39,283 nucleotides of DNA, taken from the NCBI GenBank assembly GCA_022843385.1, contig JALHNT010000006.1, positions 150,272 through 189,554 of the forward strand, read 5' to 3'. Source of the DNA: Anaerolineae bacterium. Lineage in GTDB: Bacteria; Chloroflexota; Anaerolineae; Aggregatilineales; Phototrophicaceae. Under the pieces are notes generated by a model, which was given only the letters and a program-made list of their open reading frames with translations, had not been told where the DNA came from and searched no databases. Positions within the stretch are counted from its first letter, which is position 1; every line of letters starts with the position of its first letter. The translations under genes and the position numbers were made by a program. Below are positions 26,014 through 37,093 of this stretch, in pieces.

Positions 26014-26028
26014 CTGACATCCTGTCAG
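26014..26028. promoter_or_regulatory. Palindrome CTGACA-TCC-TGTCAG upstream of the multiheme operon
   Basis: A perfect 6-3-6 dyad ends 37 bases before the start of the first multiheme cytochrome gene. Arms TGACA/TGTCA echo those of the other palindromes in the window, but with one base more between the TGAC and GTCA cores. Position suits an operator or activator site for this operon. Confidence 0.45.
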
Positions 26029-26065
26029 TTGATTCCCGATTAGTCTTGTGGAAAGGGGTCGTTGC

Positions 26066-26566
26066 TTGAAACAACTATCCATCATCCTGTTCACGGTTGG
26101 TGCTCTGGTCTGCGCCCTGGGTGTGATCCTGGCGCTGCAACCGCATTTCACGATACAAACAGTTGCTGCCAGCGCCCATTACATCAGTTCGGACACCTGC
26201 TTCACCTGTCATAACCCTGAAGTGCATGATTGGGACAGCTTTGCCCAACCGATCGCTATTCAGGATTTCAGCCTGAAGACGACTGCGCTCGTCACCGATG
26301 CGCCAGCCGACTCGGCGCTGCCGGTCGAGGCCGGTCTTGGCATCCAACCCTATGCCGCTGAAAGCCACCTACCCGCTGATCAGAATCATCACTACTTCGT
26401 CCAGACCGGCGCTGGCTACCGGCTGCTGCCCGAACGCTGGCGCTGGACAGCAGAGGGGGCTGGCCGGATGTGGCTGGAGCAGTTCAATTCATTTGCGCCA
26501 TCCGAACGGGGTCTGATCCCGAACATCGTCTGCGAGCAATGTCATCGACCGGCGCGACAGCTATAG
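26066..26566 (+). CDS. Membrane-anchored diheme cytochrome c
   Basis: A 166-residue protein with an N-terminal signal/anchor (about 4-24). It has two CxxCH heme motifs: CFTCH near residue 44 and CEQCH near the C-terminus. No known family is recognised. The middle (about 75-140) includes HHYFVQTGAGYRLL and GRMWLEQF, resembling a short version of the region after the first heme in the next protein. A TTG start at 26066 is chosen because AAAGGGG lies seven bases upstream and the signal starts there; a GTG at 26048 is the alternative. First gene of the four-gene cytochrome module. Confidence 0.85.
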   Translation: MKQLSIILFTVGALVCALGVILALQPHFTIQTVAASAHYISSDTCFTCHNPEVHDWDSFAQPIAIQDFSLKTTALVTDAPADSALPVEAGLGIQPYAAESHLPADQNHHYFVQTGAGYRLLPERWRWTAEGAGRMWLEQFNSFAPSERGLIPNIVCEQCHRPARQL

Positions 26567-26591
26567 CGGCCCAGCAAAGGATCAGTGTGTT

Positions 26592-28379
26592 ATGCAACGT
26601 GTGTTGATCGCCGGTCTTTCGGTCATCGGCTGTGTCCTGATCGGCCTAGGATTGCTGCTGCTCGGCCAATCCCCGGTCAAGGCGCAGGAAGACCGGGAGT
26701 ACATCGGTGCCGACGAATGCCAGTCGTGCCATCGGGACATTGCCCGCAACCATGAAGAGGGGGCGCATGGACTGGCGCTGCGCGATACCAGCCGCCGCAA
26801 ACAAGGCATCCTGGCTGACTTTGAACAGGGCACAGACCTCCGCAGCGTCACCTTCCCCGGCGACAGCGAGGCTCGACCCTTCACGGCTGGTGACATCGCC
26901 TATGCCATTGGTGCCGGTCGCTACAGCCAGGCCTATGTCTTCGAGGTCGAACGCGGTCAGTATCAGGTCTTCCCGGCTAAATGGAACACGGTCACGCAGC
27001 AGTGGGAAGCCTATCCGCTGGCGACAAGCTGGCCCGACCCGGCTTTCGACTTCGTGCAGAACTGCGCCGGCTGCCACACTGTCGGGCTGGACATCGAGCG
27101 TGGGCGCTGGCAGGACGACGGTGTGCAGTGCGAAGCCTGTCACGGCCCTGGCAGCGAACACGCAGAACTGGCCGATGATGCCGGACGCCGCCCCAATGAC
27201 GAGGAACTGGTGGCGCTGCGCGCTGCCATCAACATCGCCATCGATGCCCAGGTCTGCGGTCAATGCCACAGCCGCGGCGCGGTGCCGGAAGGATCACCCG
27301 CCTTCCCCATCAACTATCAGCCCGGCCAAACCCTGGCCCTCGAAGGGCAATACACCCTGTTTGGACCAGAAGACACCGACCACTGGTATGCCAGCGGTCA
27401 GGCCAGCCACCCCAATATGCAGTATAACGAGTGGGTGACCAGCACCCATGCCACATCGCTGACCGATTTACAGGCCAGTGAGGGGGCTGACGACTCCTGC
27501 CTGCGCTGCCACAGCGAGGATTATCGCTTCACCCAGGAACGCATTGCCCTGGTCGAAAGCGGGGATCGCGCTGGTCAGCCGCTCGAACCCTTGACGCTGA
27601 CCACAGCGCAGCTCGGCATCACCTGCACCACCTGTCATTATCCCCACAGCGAAGGCGAACAGCCCTTCAATCTGGTTGAAGAACCCTACGCCCTGTGTGT
27701 GAGCTGTCACAGCAACAGCAGCATCGAGGAAGGCATCCATCATCCGGTACAGGAGATGTTCGAGGGGACGAGCGTCATCGCTGAGATCGAGGGAACTGTC
27801 GGCGTCCACTTCTCGGCTGAAGAGGGTCCGAACTGTCAAACCTGTCATCTGGCGCGCGTCCCGGTCGAAAGCACGAGCCGCGCTAGCCACAGCATGAACC
27901 CGGTTCTGCCCGGCGAGGCCATCAATGTCGCCGGCTTCATCGATACCTGCACCAACTGTCATGAAGAACAGAGCCAGCCGGCACAGATGCAGCAGTTGAT
28001 CGACGATGTTCAGGGCGATGTCGAAACACGGTTGACCGCCGCCCGCGCCGCCGTCACTGAGACCAGCCCGGCCTGGGTATCACAGGCGCTCGACTTCGTC
28101 GAAGGCGATGGCAGCCGGGGCGTCCACAACTATGACTACACCCGCAACATTCTGACGCAGGTCGAGATTGAACTGGGTCTGCGAACGCCGCCCAACGAGA
28201 ATATCAACATTGCTGAACTCCTGAACCTGCCCACGCTGCCGCCCGAAGCGCCGGTCACCGCGCCGGTTTCGGCAGCCGTCCAGACGGGCTTATCGACACC
28301 ATCGCTGATCCTGCTGGGCCTCTTCGGACTCATCCTGGCAGTCGCGGCATATGCCTTCTTCGGCAGGAGGTCTGGCTAA
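26592..28379 (+). CDS. Nine-heme membrane-anchored cytochrome c (cytochrome c554/HAO-like fold)
   Basis: A 595-residue multiheme protein with a signal sequence (about 1-30) and a C-terminal membrane anchor (about 568-590) followed by GRRSG. Nine CxxCH motifs, in order: CQSCH, CAGCH, CEACH, CGQCH, CLRCH, CTTCH, CVSCH, CQTCH and CTNCH. The third is followed by GPGSEH, a pattern common in the cytochrome c554/hydroxylamine oxidoreductase/octaheme superfamily, where it supplies a distal histidine. The C-terminal third is helical. No HAO catalytic-Tyr crosslink motif was identified, so an enzymatic role is not claimed. The large extracytoplasmic heme array suggests electron transfer, or reduction of an N, S or metal compound. 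The next gene starts three bases after its stop. Confidence 0.9.
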   Translation: MQRVLIAGLSVIGCVLIGLGLLLLGQSPVKAQEDREYIGADECQSCHRDIARNHEEGAHGLALRDTSRRKQGILADFEQGTDLRSVTFPGDSEARPFTAGDIAYAIGAGRYSQAYVFEVERGQYQVFPAKWNTVTQQWEAYPLATSWPDPAFDFVQNCAGCHTVGLDIERGRWQDDGVQCEACHGPGSEHAELADDAGRRPNDEELVALRAAINIAIDAQVCGQCHSRGAVPEGSPAFPINYQPGQTLALEGQYTLFGPEDTDHWYASGQASHPNMQYNEWVTSTHATSLTDLQASEGADDSCLRCHSEDYRFTQERIALVESGDRAGQPLEPLTLTTAQLGITCTTCHYPHSEGEQPFNLVEEPYALCVSCHSNSSIEEGIHHPVQEMFEGTSVIAEIEGTVGVHFSAEEGPNCQTCHLARVPVESTSRASHSMNPVLPGEAINVAGFIDTCTNCHEEQSQPAQMQQLIDDVQGDVETRLTAARAAVTETSPAWVSQALDFVEGDGSRGVHNYDYTRNILTQVEIELGLRTPPNENINIAELLNLPTLPPEAPVTAPVSAAVQTGLSTPSLILLGLFGLILAVAAYAFFGRRSG

Positions 28380-28382
28380 CGC

Positions 28383-29501
28383 ATGAAGCACACCTATCGC
28401 GCCGCCACTTTCACCTTCATCGTGGGTGGAATGCTCATCATCGCCGGCCTGTTCATGTTGACGAACGTCCCAACCGTTCAGGCTCAGGATGCGCCAGCAC
28501 CAACCGGTGATGATAGCTACTGCCTGGTCTGTCATGGACAACCAGGACAAAGCTACACCCTGGCCGATGGCAGCAGCATCGACCTGAGCGTTGATCCAAC
28601 CGTCATCGCGCAATCGGTGCATGGCGATCAGAACGAATCCGGGGCGCTGGGCTGCGTCGATTGTCATGGCGACAGCGCCTTCCCCCACAATCAGACCAAA
28701 CCCGCTACAGCGCGCCTGCTCACCATCCAGTCATCGGCGGCCTGCACCACTTGTCATGAAGATCAGACAGCCGACATGGTGGACAGCGTTCATTACCGGG
28801 CGCTGCTGAACGGCAACCAGACCGCCGCCACCTGCACCGATTGTCATGGCGCACACAATGTCCAGAAACCGGACGAGCCGCGCGAACAGACTTCCACCAC
28901 CTGCCGCGAGTGTCATCAGGTTGTATTCGCTGAATACGAAACCAGCGTACACGGCGAAGCGCTCTACAAGGGCGACGCCAACGCTCCGACCTGCACCGAT
29001 TGTCATGGTGTACATGGCATTCAGAACCCGACCAACGCCCTCTTCCGCAACCGTTCGCCCGAACTCTGTGCCACCTGCCACGCTGATGCCGAGATGATGG
29101 CACAGTACGACATCAGCACCAATGTGTTCGACAGTTACCTGACCGATTTTCATGGGTCAACCGTCGCCCTGTTTGAACAGCAGGACCCCAACGTTGCCAC
29201 CAATAAAGCGGTCTGCTTCGATTGTCACGGCGTCCACGACATCGCTCGTGCTGACGACGACAAGAGCCGAGTGGTGCGACAGAAGCTGCTGGAAACCTGC
29301 CAGTCGTGTCATCCCGGCGCGACCAGCGACTTCCCCGATGCCTGGGTCGGACATTTCCCGCCCACCATCGAGTCACACCCGCTGATGTTCATCGTCAATT
29401 TGTTCTACGCCATCGTGATCCCAGTCACCATTGGCGGTATGCTGCTGCTGGTGGCAACCGATGTCTTCCGCCGTATCCGCACCCGGCTGCGGGGAGGTTA
29501 A
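28383..29501 (+). CDS. Second nine-heme membrane-anchored cytochrome c
   Basis: A 372-residue protein with a signal sequence (about 10-33) and a C-terminal membrane segment (about 337-360) ending in Arg-rich RRIRTRLRGG. Nine CxxCH motifs: CLVCH, CVDCH, CTTCH, CTDCH, CRECH, CTDCH, CATCH, CFDCH and CQSCH. Spacing is dense and repetitive (CTDCHGAH and CTDCHGVH; MVDSVH and YETSVH), as in linear cytochrome c3/NrfB-like electron wires. Distal histidines are supplied by these SVH and VH/AH pairs. The C-terminal anchor, followed after three bases by a cytochrome b gene, suggests that it takes electrons from, or gives them to, that quinone-interacting subunit. Confidence 0.92.
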   Translation: MKHTYRAATFTFIVGGMLIIAGLFMLTNVPTVQAQDAPAPTGDDSYCLVCHGQPGQSYTLADGSSIDLSVDPTVIAQSVHGDQNESGALGCVDCHGDSAFPHNQTKPATARLLTIQSSAACTTCHEDQTADMVDSVHYRALLNGNQTAATCTDCHGAHNVQKPDEPREQTSTTCRECHQVVFAEYETSVHGEALYKGDANAPTCTDCHGVHGIQNPTNALFRNRSPELCATCHADAEMMAQYDISTNVFDSYLTDFHGSTVALFEQQDPNVATNKAVCFDCHGVHDIARADDDKSRVVRQKLLETCQSCHPGATSDFPDAWVGHFPPTIESHPLMFIVNLFYAIVIPVTIGGMLLLVATDVFRRIRTRLRGG

Positions 29502-29504
29502 ATT

Positions 29505-30611
29505 ATGGCTACTCAAACCGCACCCAAAGAATACCCGCGCTTTACCGCCGGTCAGCGCTTCGAACATATCATCCTGATCGTCACCTTTTCCGGCCTGGCG
29601 CTGACGGGTTTGCCCCAAACATTTGCCAATCAGGGCTGGGCGCAGACCCTGATTGACCTGATGGGCGGCATCGAAAGCATCCGCATCGTCCACCGCATCC
29701 TGGCGACGCTGTTGATGGCCGAGTGCATCTATCACGGCGGCATCATCTCTTACAAACTCTATGTCCTGGGTCGGCGCGCCATCATGATCCCGGGTCTGCG
29801 CGATGCCCGTGACGCTGTTCACTGGATCGGCTTCAATCTGGGGATCGCCAAACAGCATCCCCACCTGCCGCGCTTCAACTTCGGCGAGAAGTTCGAGTAT
29901 CTCGCCGTCGTCTGGGGGACGCTCATAATGGTCATCACCGGCTTCATGCTGTGGAATCCCATCGCCACCGTCACCTATCTGCCCGGCGAAGTCATCCCGG
30001 CAGCCCGCGCGGCGCATGGCGGCGAAGCCTTGCTGGCTGTCCTCTCGATCATCGCCTGGCATATGTACAACGTCCACGTCAAACGCTTCAACCGCAGCAT
30101 GTTCACCGGCAAGATCACCCACGAAGAGATGGTCGAAGAACACGCTGAAGAACTGGAAGCGCTGGAACGCGGCGAGAAGCCGGTCGATCCACCCGCAGAG
30201 ATCATCGCCAAACGTCAACGCCGCTTCTGGCCCTACGCCACCGTCATGACGATTGTGCTGGTCGCGGGGTTAATCTGGTTCGTCACCTTCGAGCGCACAG
30301 CCATCGCCACCATCCCGCGCCAGCTCAGTCAGCCGAACACGCTGGTTGATTTCAGCGCCTTCACGGGCGATGCCGAACGCGGTGCCGCCCTCTGGCAAAC
30401 GCTGGAATGCAAAAGCTGTCATGGGGAGAACGCGCAAGGGCAAAGCGAGTCGATGAATGTCGTTCTGGCGGGAACCGAAATCTCGTTGAATACCTTCGTC
30501 GATGCCGTCCGGCGCGGCCCGGCAGATATGCACCCGTTCAGTCAGGAACAGGTGAGTGACGAGCAGTTGGTCGATCTGTATACCTGGCTGCGCTCATTGG
30601 GCGGCTCGTGA
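29505..30611 (+). CDS. Di-heme cytochrome b fused to a C-terminal cytochrome c domain
   Basis: A 368-residue membrane protein. Residues 1 to about 215 are a four-helix cytochrome b of the HydC/FdnI/thiosulfate-reductase type, with candidate heme ligands His21, His63 and His77 and a later pair in WHMYNVHVK. A cytoplasmic charged segment (about 205-240) leads to a fifth membrane helix (about 246-265). A mono-heme cytochrome c domain follows (about 280-368), with CKSCH and a possible distal Met in DMHPF. Such subunits exchange electrons with the quinone pool. The added c domain would hand electrons to the nine-heme proteins encoded upstream. It closes the module; no catalytic Mo, Ni-Fe or Fe-S subunit is adjacent. 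Confidence 0.92.
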   Translation: MATQTAPKEYPRFTAGQRFEHIILIVTFSGLALTGLPQTFANQGWAQTLIDLMGGIESIRIVHRILATLLMAECIYHGGIISYKLYVLGRRAIMIPGLRDARDAVHWIGFNLGIAKQHPHLPRFNFGEKFEYLAVVWGTLIMVITGFMLWNPIATVTYLPGEVIPAARAAHGGEALLAVLSIIAWHMYNVHVKRFNRSMFTGKITHEEMVEEHAEELEALERGEKPVDPPAEIIAKRQRRFWPYATVMTIVLVAGLIWFVTFERTAIATIPRQLSQPNTLVDFSAFTGDAERGAALWQTLECKSCHGENAQGQSESMNVVLAGTEISLNTFVDAVRRGPADMHPFSQEQVSDEQLVDLYTWLRSLGGS

Positions 30612-30784
30612 CCCGTGACAGACCAGCGTGAACGGATCAGATCGCACACTGCCTAAACAGTTGAGTACAGGTTGGGCCTGATAAACAGGCAAGAACAGGC
30701 AAAAGTTAGGGTTTACTAACCTTTCGTGCCTGTAAGCCGTGATGATGGTCGTATCTATTCACCTATCCGTGATGGAGGCCATGC

Positions 30785-30846
30785 GGACACCCAATGGGGT
30801 GTCCCTACACGGCAGGCACTTCGTAGGGACGTGCAACGGCACGTCC
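30785..30846. repeat. Paired hairpin repeat (REP/MITE-like)
   Basis: GGACACCC-AATG-GGGTGTCC (30785-30804) and GGACGTGC-AACG-GCACGTCC (30827-30846) are perfect 8-4-8 inverted repeats. The sequence GTAGGGAC precedes the second arm, and GTCCCTAC, its exact reverse complement, ends the first hairpin, so the two form one compound palindrome. This looks like a mobile or amplified intergenic palindrome. Confidence 0.65.
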
Positions 30847-30949
30847 GAAAATCAGGGCAAGATGAACAGATACTGATGGTCTGGCAAGACCGTTCATAAC
30901 GCATCGTGTCGGATGTCAATAGCTGTGGACGGGTCTGTATTAATCCAGG

Positions 30950-30974
30950 AACTAACAACTAACAACTAACAACT
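30950..30974. repeat. AACTAAC tandem repeat, about 3.6 copies
   Basis: Three exact 7-base units AACTAAC followed by AACT, just after the stop codon (30978) of the minus-strand regulator gene. It is too short and spacer-free for a CRISPR array. Confidence 0.8.
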
Positions 30975-30977
30975 GCC

Positions 30978-31640
30978 CTAGCGCGTGTCGTCCAGCGAGA
31001 CCAGCCCCTTGCGAATAGCATATTTGACCAGCTCGGTGCGGGTGTGCAGATTGAGCTTACGCATAATGTTTTCGCGGTGACGCTCGACCGTATTGACCGA
31101 GATGCTCAGGCGATTGGCGATACCCTGATTGGTTTCGTCCTCAGCAATACCAGTCAGGATTTCGCGCTCGCGTTCGGTCAGGCCATCGTAGCTCCCCTGC
31201 TCATTGCCATCCCGGACGCGGGTCAGGTAATCCGCCACCAGGTCCTTTGCCAGCGCCGGTTCGAGATAGACATTGCCCTCGGCCACCACATGGATCGCCC
31301 GCAGCAACTCATCCGGCGCGGCGCGCTTCGGCACATAACCAGAAGCGCCGGCTTGCAGCATATGAAAGAAGTAGTCCGCCCCTTCGTGGATCGTCAACGC
31401 CAGGATCGCCGGCGGCGTGGGTTGCGCCTTGATGCGGCGGGTCGCTTCCACGCCATCGATACCGGGCATGGTCACATCCATCACGATGATGTCCGGCTGA
31501 AGGTCTTTCGCCAGCCGAATGGCATCCTCGCCGTTCTGCCCCTCGCCCACAATCTCAAGCTGGGCATCACTCTCCAACAGCATCCGTATGCCGGAACGAA
31601 CAACGGCATGGTCATCAACGATCAACACTTTGATTGGCAT
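30978..31640 (-). CDS. NarL/FixJ-family response regulator
   Basis: A 220-residue two-component regulator. The receiver (about 3-120) has Asp9/Asp10 and phospho-acceptor Asp55 in VMDVTMPGIDG. The LuxR-type DNA-binding domain (about 150-212) has LTEREREILTGIAEDETNQGI when spaced, and TVERHRENIMRKL. The ATG at 31640 overlaps the upstream kinase gene by 26 bases, so the kinase is its partner. It is similar in build to the regulator at 25258-25923 but clearly a separate paralogue. It lies between the cytochrome module and PFOR, so either could be its target. Confidence 0.95.
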   Translation of the reverse strand: MPIKVLIVDDHAVVRSGIRMLLESDAQLEIVGEGQNGEDAIRLAKDLQPDIIVMDVTMPGIDGVEATRRIKAQPTPPAILALTIHEGADYFFHMLQAGASGYVPKRAAPDELLRAIHVVAEGNVYLEPALAKDLVADYLTRVRDGNEQGSYDGLTEREREILTGIAEDETNQGIANRLSISVNTVERHRENIMRKLNLHTRTELVKYAIRKGLVSLDDTR

Positions 31641-33213
31641 CTTGCATCATCCTGGTATCGACATCATTCAGTGTCACCAGCAGGTGGCTGCCCGCGCCCG
31701 GCTGTGACTCCACCTTCAGCTCGGCATTAATCAACAGGCAGCGCTCGCGTATCCCGACCAGTCCCCAGGCCGTTCTCAGGCGGTGGCTGGGCTGGGCCGC
31801 ATTCGGGTCAAAACCAATGCCGTCATCACGGATCGACAAGGCTGCCCCGGCGGTGTAATTGAGCGTGATCCAGATGTGATCGGCCTGGGCATACTTGAGG
31901 GCATTGGTCAGCCCCTCCTGCGCGATGCGAAACAGCGTGGTCTCCACTTCAGGCGGCAGTGGACGGGACTCCCCACGCACGTTGAAACGCACCAGCGGCT
32001 TCGGCTGATCACGAAAGCGTTCGCTCAACCAGCGCAGCGCCGCCACCAACCCCATATCATCCAGTTGCGGCGGGCGCAGATCGTTAATCAGCCGGCGCAA
32101 TTCGCCCACCGACTCGGTCGCCATCGTCTCCAGCAGCGAGAGCCGCTGGGCGAGGTGCTGGTTATCACTCTTGTACTGGGCGGCCAGCCCACGCAAGCCC
32201 AGTGCCACACCCGTGAGCGCCTGACCGGTGCCATCGTGCAGCTCCCGCGCAATCCGCTGGCGTTCATTCTCCTGGGCGCTGGTCACGCGCTGTAAGAATT
32301 CACCCCGCAGAGCATCGCGCTGCTGCACTTCGCTCAACAGGCGCGAGGTTTGCTCGTTGGCCGACTGCAATTCGGCGTTCAACCGCGCCAGTTGTTCCCG
32401 GCTGAGTTCTTCGGTCTGGCTGCGGGCGCGTTCGCTGGCTTCCAACCGCTGCTGACTCTCAACCTCCAGGGCGCGCAGCACCCGGATCATCGACACCGCC
32501 ACGATGCAGGCCATCGCGGTACGGAACAATTGAATTGGAAATCCAGTGATTTGCAGGAACAATTCGCTGTTGATGAACATCGACGGAAAGATGGCGCTGG
32601 CTCTGGGGATGAGCTGCCCGATGATGCCATAGAAGGCCAACGCCACCGCCGCAATCGTCAGGTCGCGCACGAAGCGATCCATCCCCCGTTCGCGGAAGGC
32701 CGTCCGTTGTTGCAGCAGCGCCCAACAGGCCATCACGCCACTCGGTGCGCCCAGGATGTAACGCGACAGGACATCACAGCCTTCCAGCCAGGCCGCTTCA
32801 TCCAGGCTGTAGATGAAACGCACCGCAATACACGAAAGGGTGTACAGGACGAGCGCGGCCATCGTCGCCCGCCAGCGCGTCGGTCGGTTCTGAGTCCGCG
32901 CCAGCAGATGCTCGCCGAACATCAGCAGCGCCACGAATGACGTCACCAGGATCGCCAGCCGCGCCCAGAGCATCCACAGCCACATGGTCGTCTGGTAATG
33001 CACCCAGACCGACTGCTCCACCATATCGAACCATTCGTGAATGCCATGCAGCAGGCCAAACCCCGCCAGCAGCCGCATCGAACGCGCCAGACCCAATTCC
33101 GAAGCGCGTACCGACTCGACCAGCAGCGCCAACCCCATCGAGTAGAAGGCGAGGCCGTAGAAGAAGAAGATCGCGATGATGATGACATCCCAGGTGGGAA
33201 GCTGCATTGACAT
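31615..33213 (-). CDS. Multi-TM histidine kinase (HisKA_3) without extracytoplasmic sensor
   Basis: A 532-residue sensor kinase. Residues 1 to about 235 hold seven predicted membrane helices with short loops, like MASE-type integral membrane sensors rather than a periplasmic domain. A coiled coil (about 240-310, ERARSQTEELSREQLARL) leads to HisKA_3, with the phospho-His in IARELHDGTGQAL. HATPase_c ends the protein (EGLTNALKYAQ, IRDDGIGFD, GLVGIRERC). The start at 33213 (MSMQLPT) places the first helix close to the N-terminus; the open frame upstream is polar. It is paired with the overlapping regulator. An input from the membrane, the quinone pool or a small lipophilic ligand is likely. Confidence 0.92.
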   Translation of the reverse strand: MSMQLPTWDVIIIAIFFFYGLAFYSMGLALLVESVRASELGLARSMRLLAGFGLLHGIHEWFDMVEQSVWVHYQTTMWLWMLWARLAILVTSFVALLMFGEHLLARTQNRPTRWRATMAALVLYTLSCIAVRFIYSLDEAAWLEGCDVLSRYILGAPSGVMACWALLQQRTAFRERGMDRFVRDLTIAAVALAFYGIIGQLIPRASAIFPSMFINSELFLQITGFPIQLFRTAMACIVAVSMIRVLRALEVESQQRLEASERARSQTEELSREQLARLNAELQSANEQTSRLLSEVQQRDALRGEFLQRVTSAQENERQRIARELHDGTGQALTGVALGLRGLAAQYKSDNQHLAQRLSLLETMATESVGELRRLINDLRPPQLDDMGLVAALRWLSERFRDQPKPLVRFNVRGESRPLPPEVETTLFRIAQEGLTNALKYAQADHIWITLNYTAGAALSIRDDGIGFDPNAAQPSHRLRTAWGLVGIRERCLLINAELKVESQPGAGSHLLVTLNDVDTRMMQDANQSVDR

Positions 33214-33518
33214 AGTCGCTCGCGAAGGTATCCCGGCTACTCTGATTGTATGCCGTGCCAGCGACGGAACGGCATGAACAATGTCATGGTTTTGAGCAGG
33301 CGAATGGCGAAAGTCCTGACCGGAGGGCACTCATGAGCGTGCGCCAGAACCACCCCGACTCATGCAGAACATGGATGAATGCTACCCCTTCCTGATTACG
33401 GACAGCACTGTTGACATGACAGAGAACAGCGCATGATAGAGGGCATACTCGCTTATGTTGCCAGTGGGCAAGATATGACGACAGGGGAATCAGATGCCAT
33501 ATCGAGGAGATGCTCAGT
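33214..33518. other. Divergent intergenic region between kinase and PFOR genes
   Basis: These 305 bases hold no gene. They contain the CATGA-N6-TCATG dyad at 33273-33288, 60 bases upstream of the kinase start. A perfect -35 hexamer TTGACA lies at 33411-33416, but only a poor -10 (TGATAG) follows 17 bases later on the PFOR side. The PFOR ribosome binding site GAGGAG is at 33504-33509. Confidence 0.5.
33273..33288. promoter_or_regulatory. Palindromic operator candidate CATGAACAATGTCATG
   Basis: The 16-base element CATGA-N6-TCATG differs from the perfect palindrome at 10236-10251 only at two adjacent central positions (CA to AC). It lies 60 bases upstream of the kinase gene on the minus strand and about 230 bases upstream of PFOR. 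Confidence 0.5.
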
Positions 33519-37082
<3,564 letters not shown>

Positions 37083-37093
37083 GGAGAGCCACC

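Larger units (their letters stand above)
30612..30977. other. Intergenic region with hairpin repeats and a 7-bp tandem repeat
   Basis: No gene is seen in these 366 bases between two convergent operons. Two perfect hairpins lie close together (30785-30804 and 30827-30846), both with 8-bp stems and four-base loops. CCTAC and GTAGG flanks can pair between them. At 30950-30974 AACTAAC is repeated about 3.6 times. Transcription from both sides should end here, but no classic T-tailed terminator is obvious. Confidence 0.6.

Noticed and set aside
30950..30974. CRISPR-like array
   Set aside because: Units of seven bases with no spacers; a simple tandem repeat.
33411..33439. TTGACA-N17-TGATAG as PFOR promoter
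   Set aside because: The -35 is perfect but the -10 hexamer matches the consensus poorly, so it is only mentioned in the intergenic entry.
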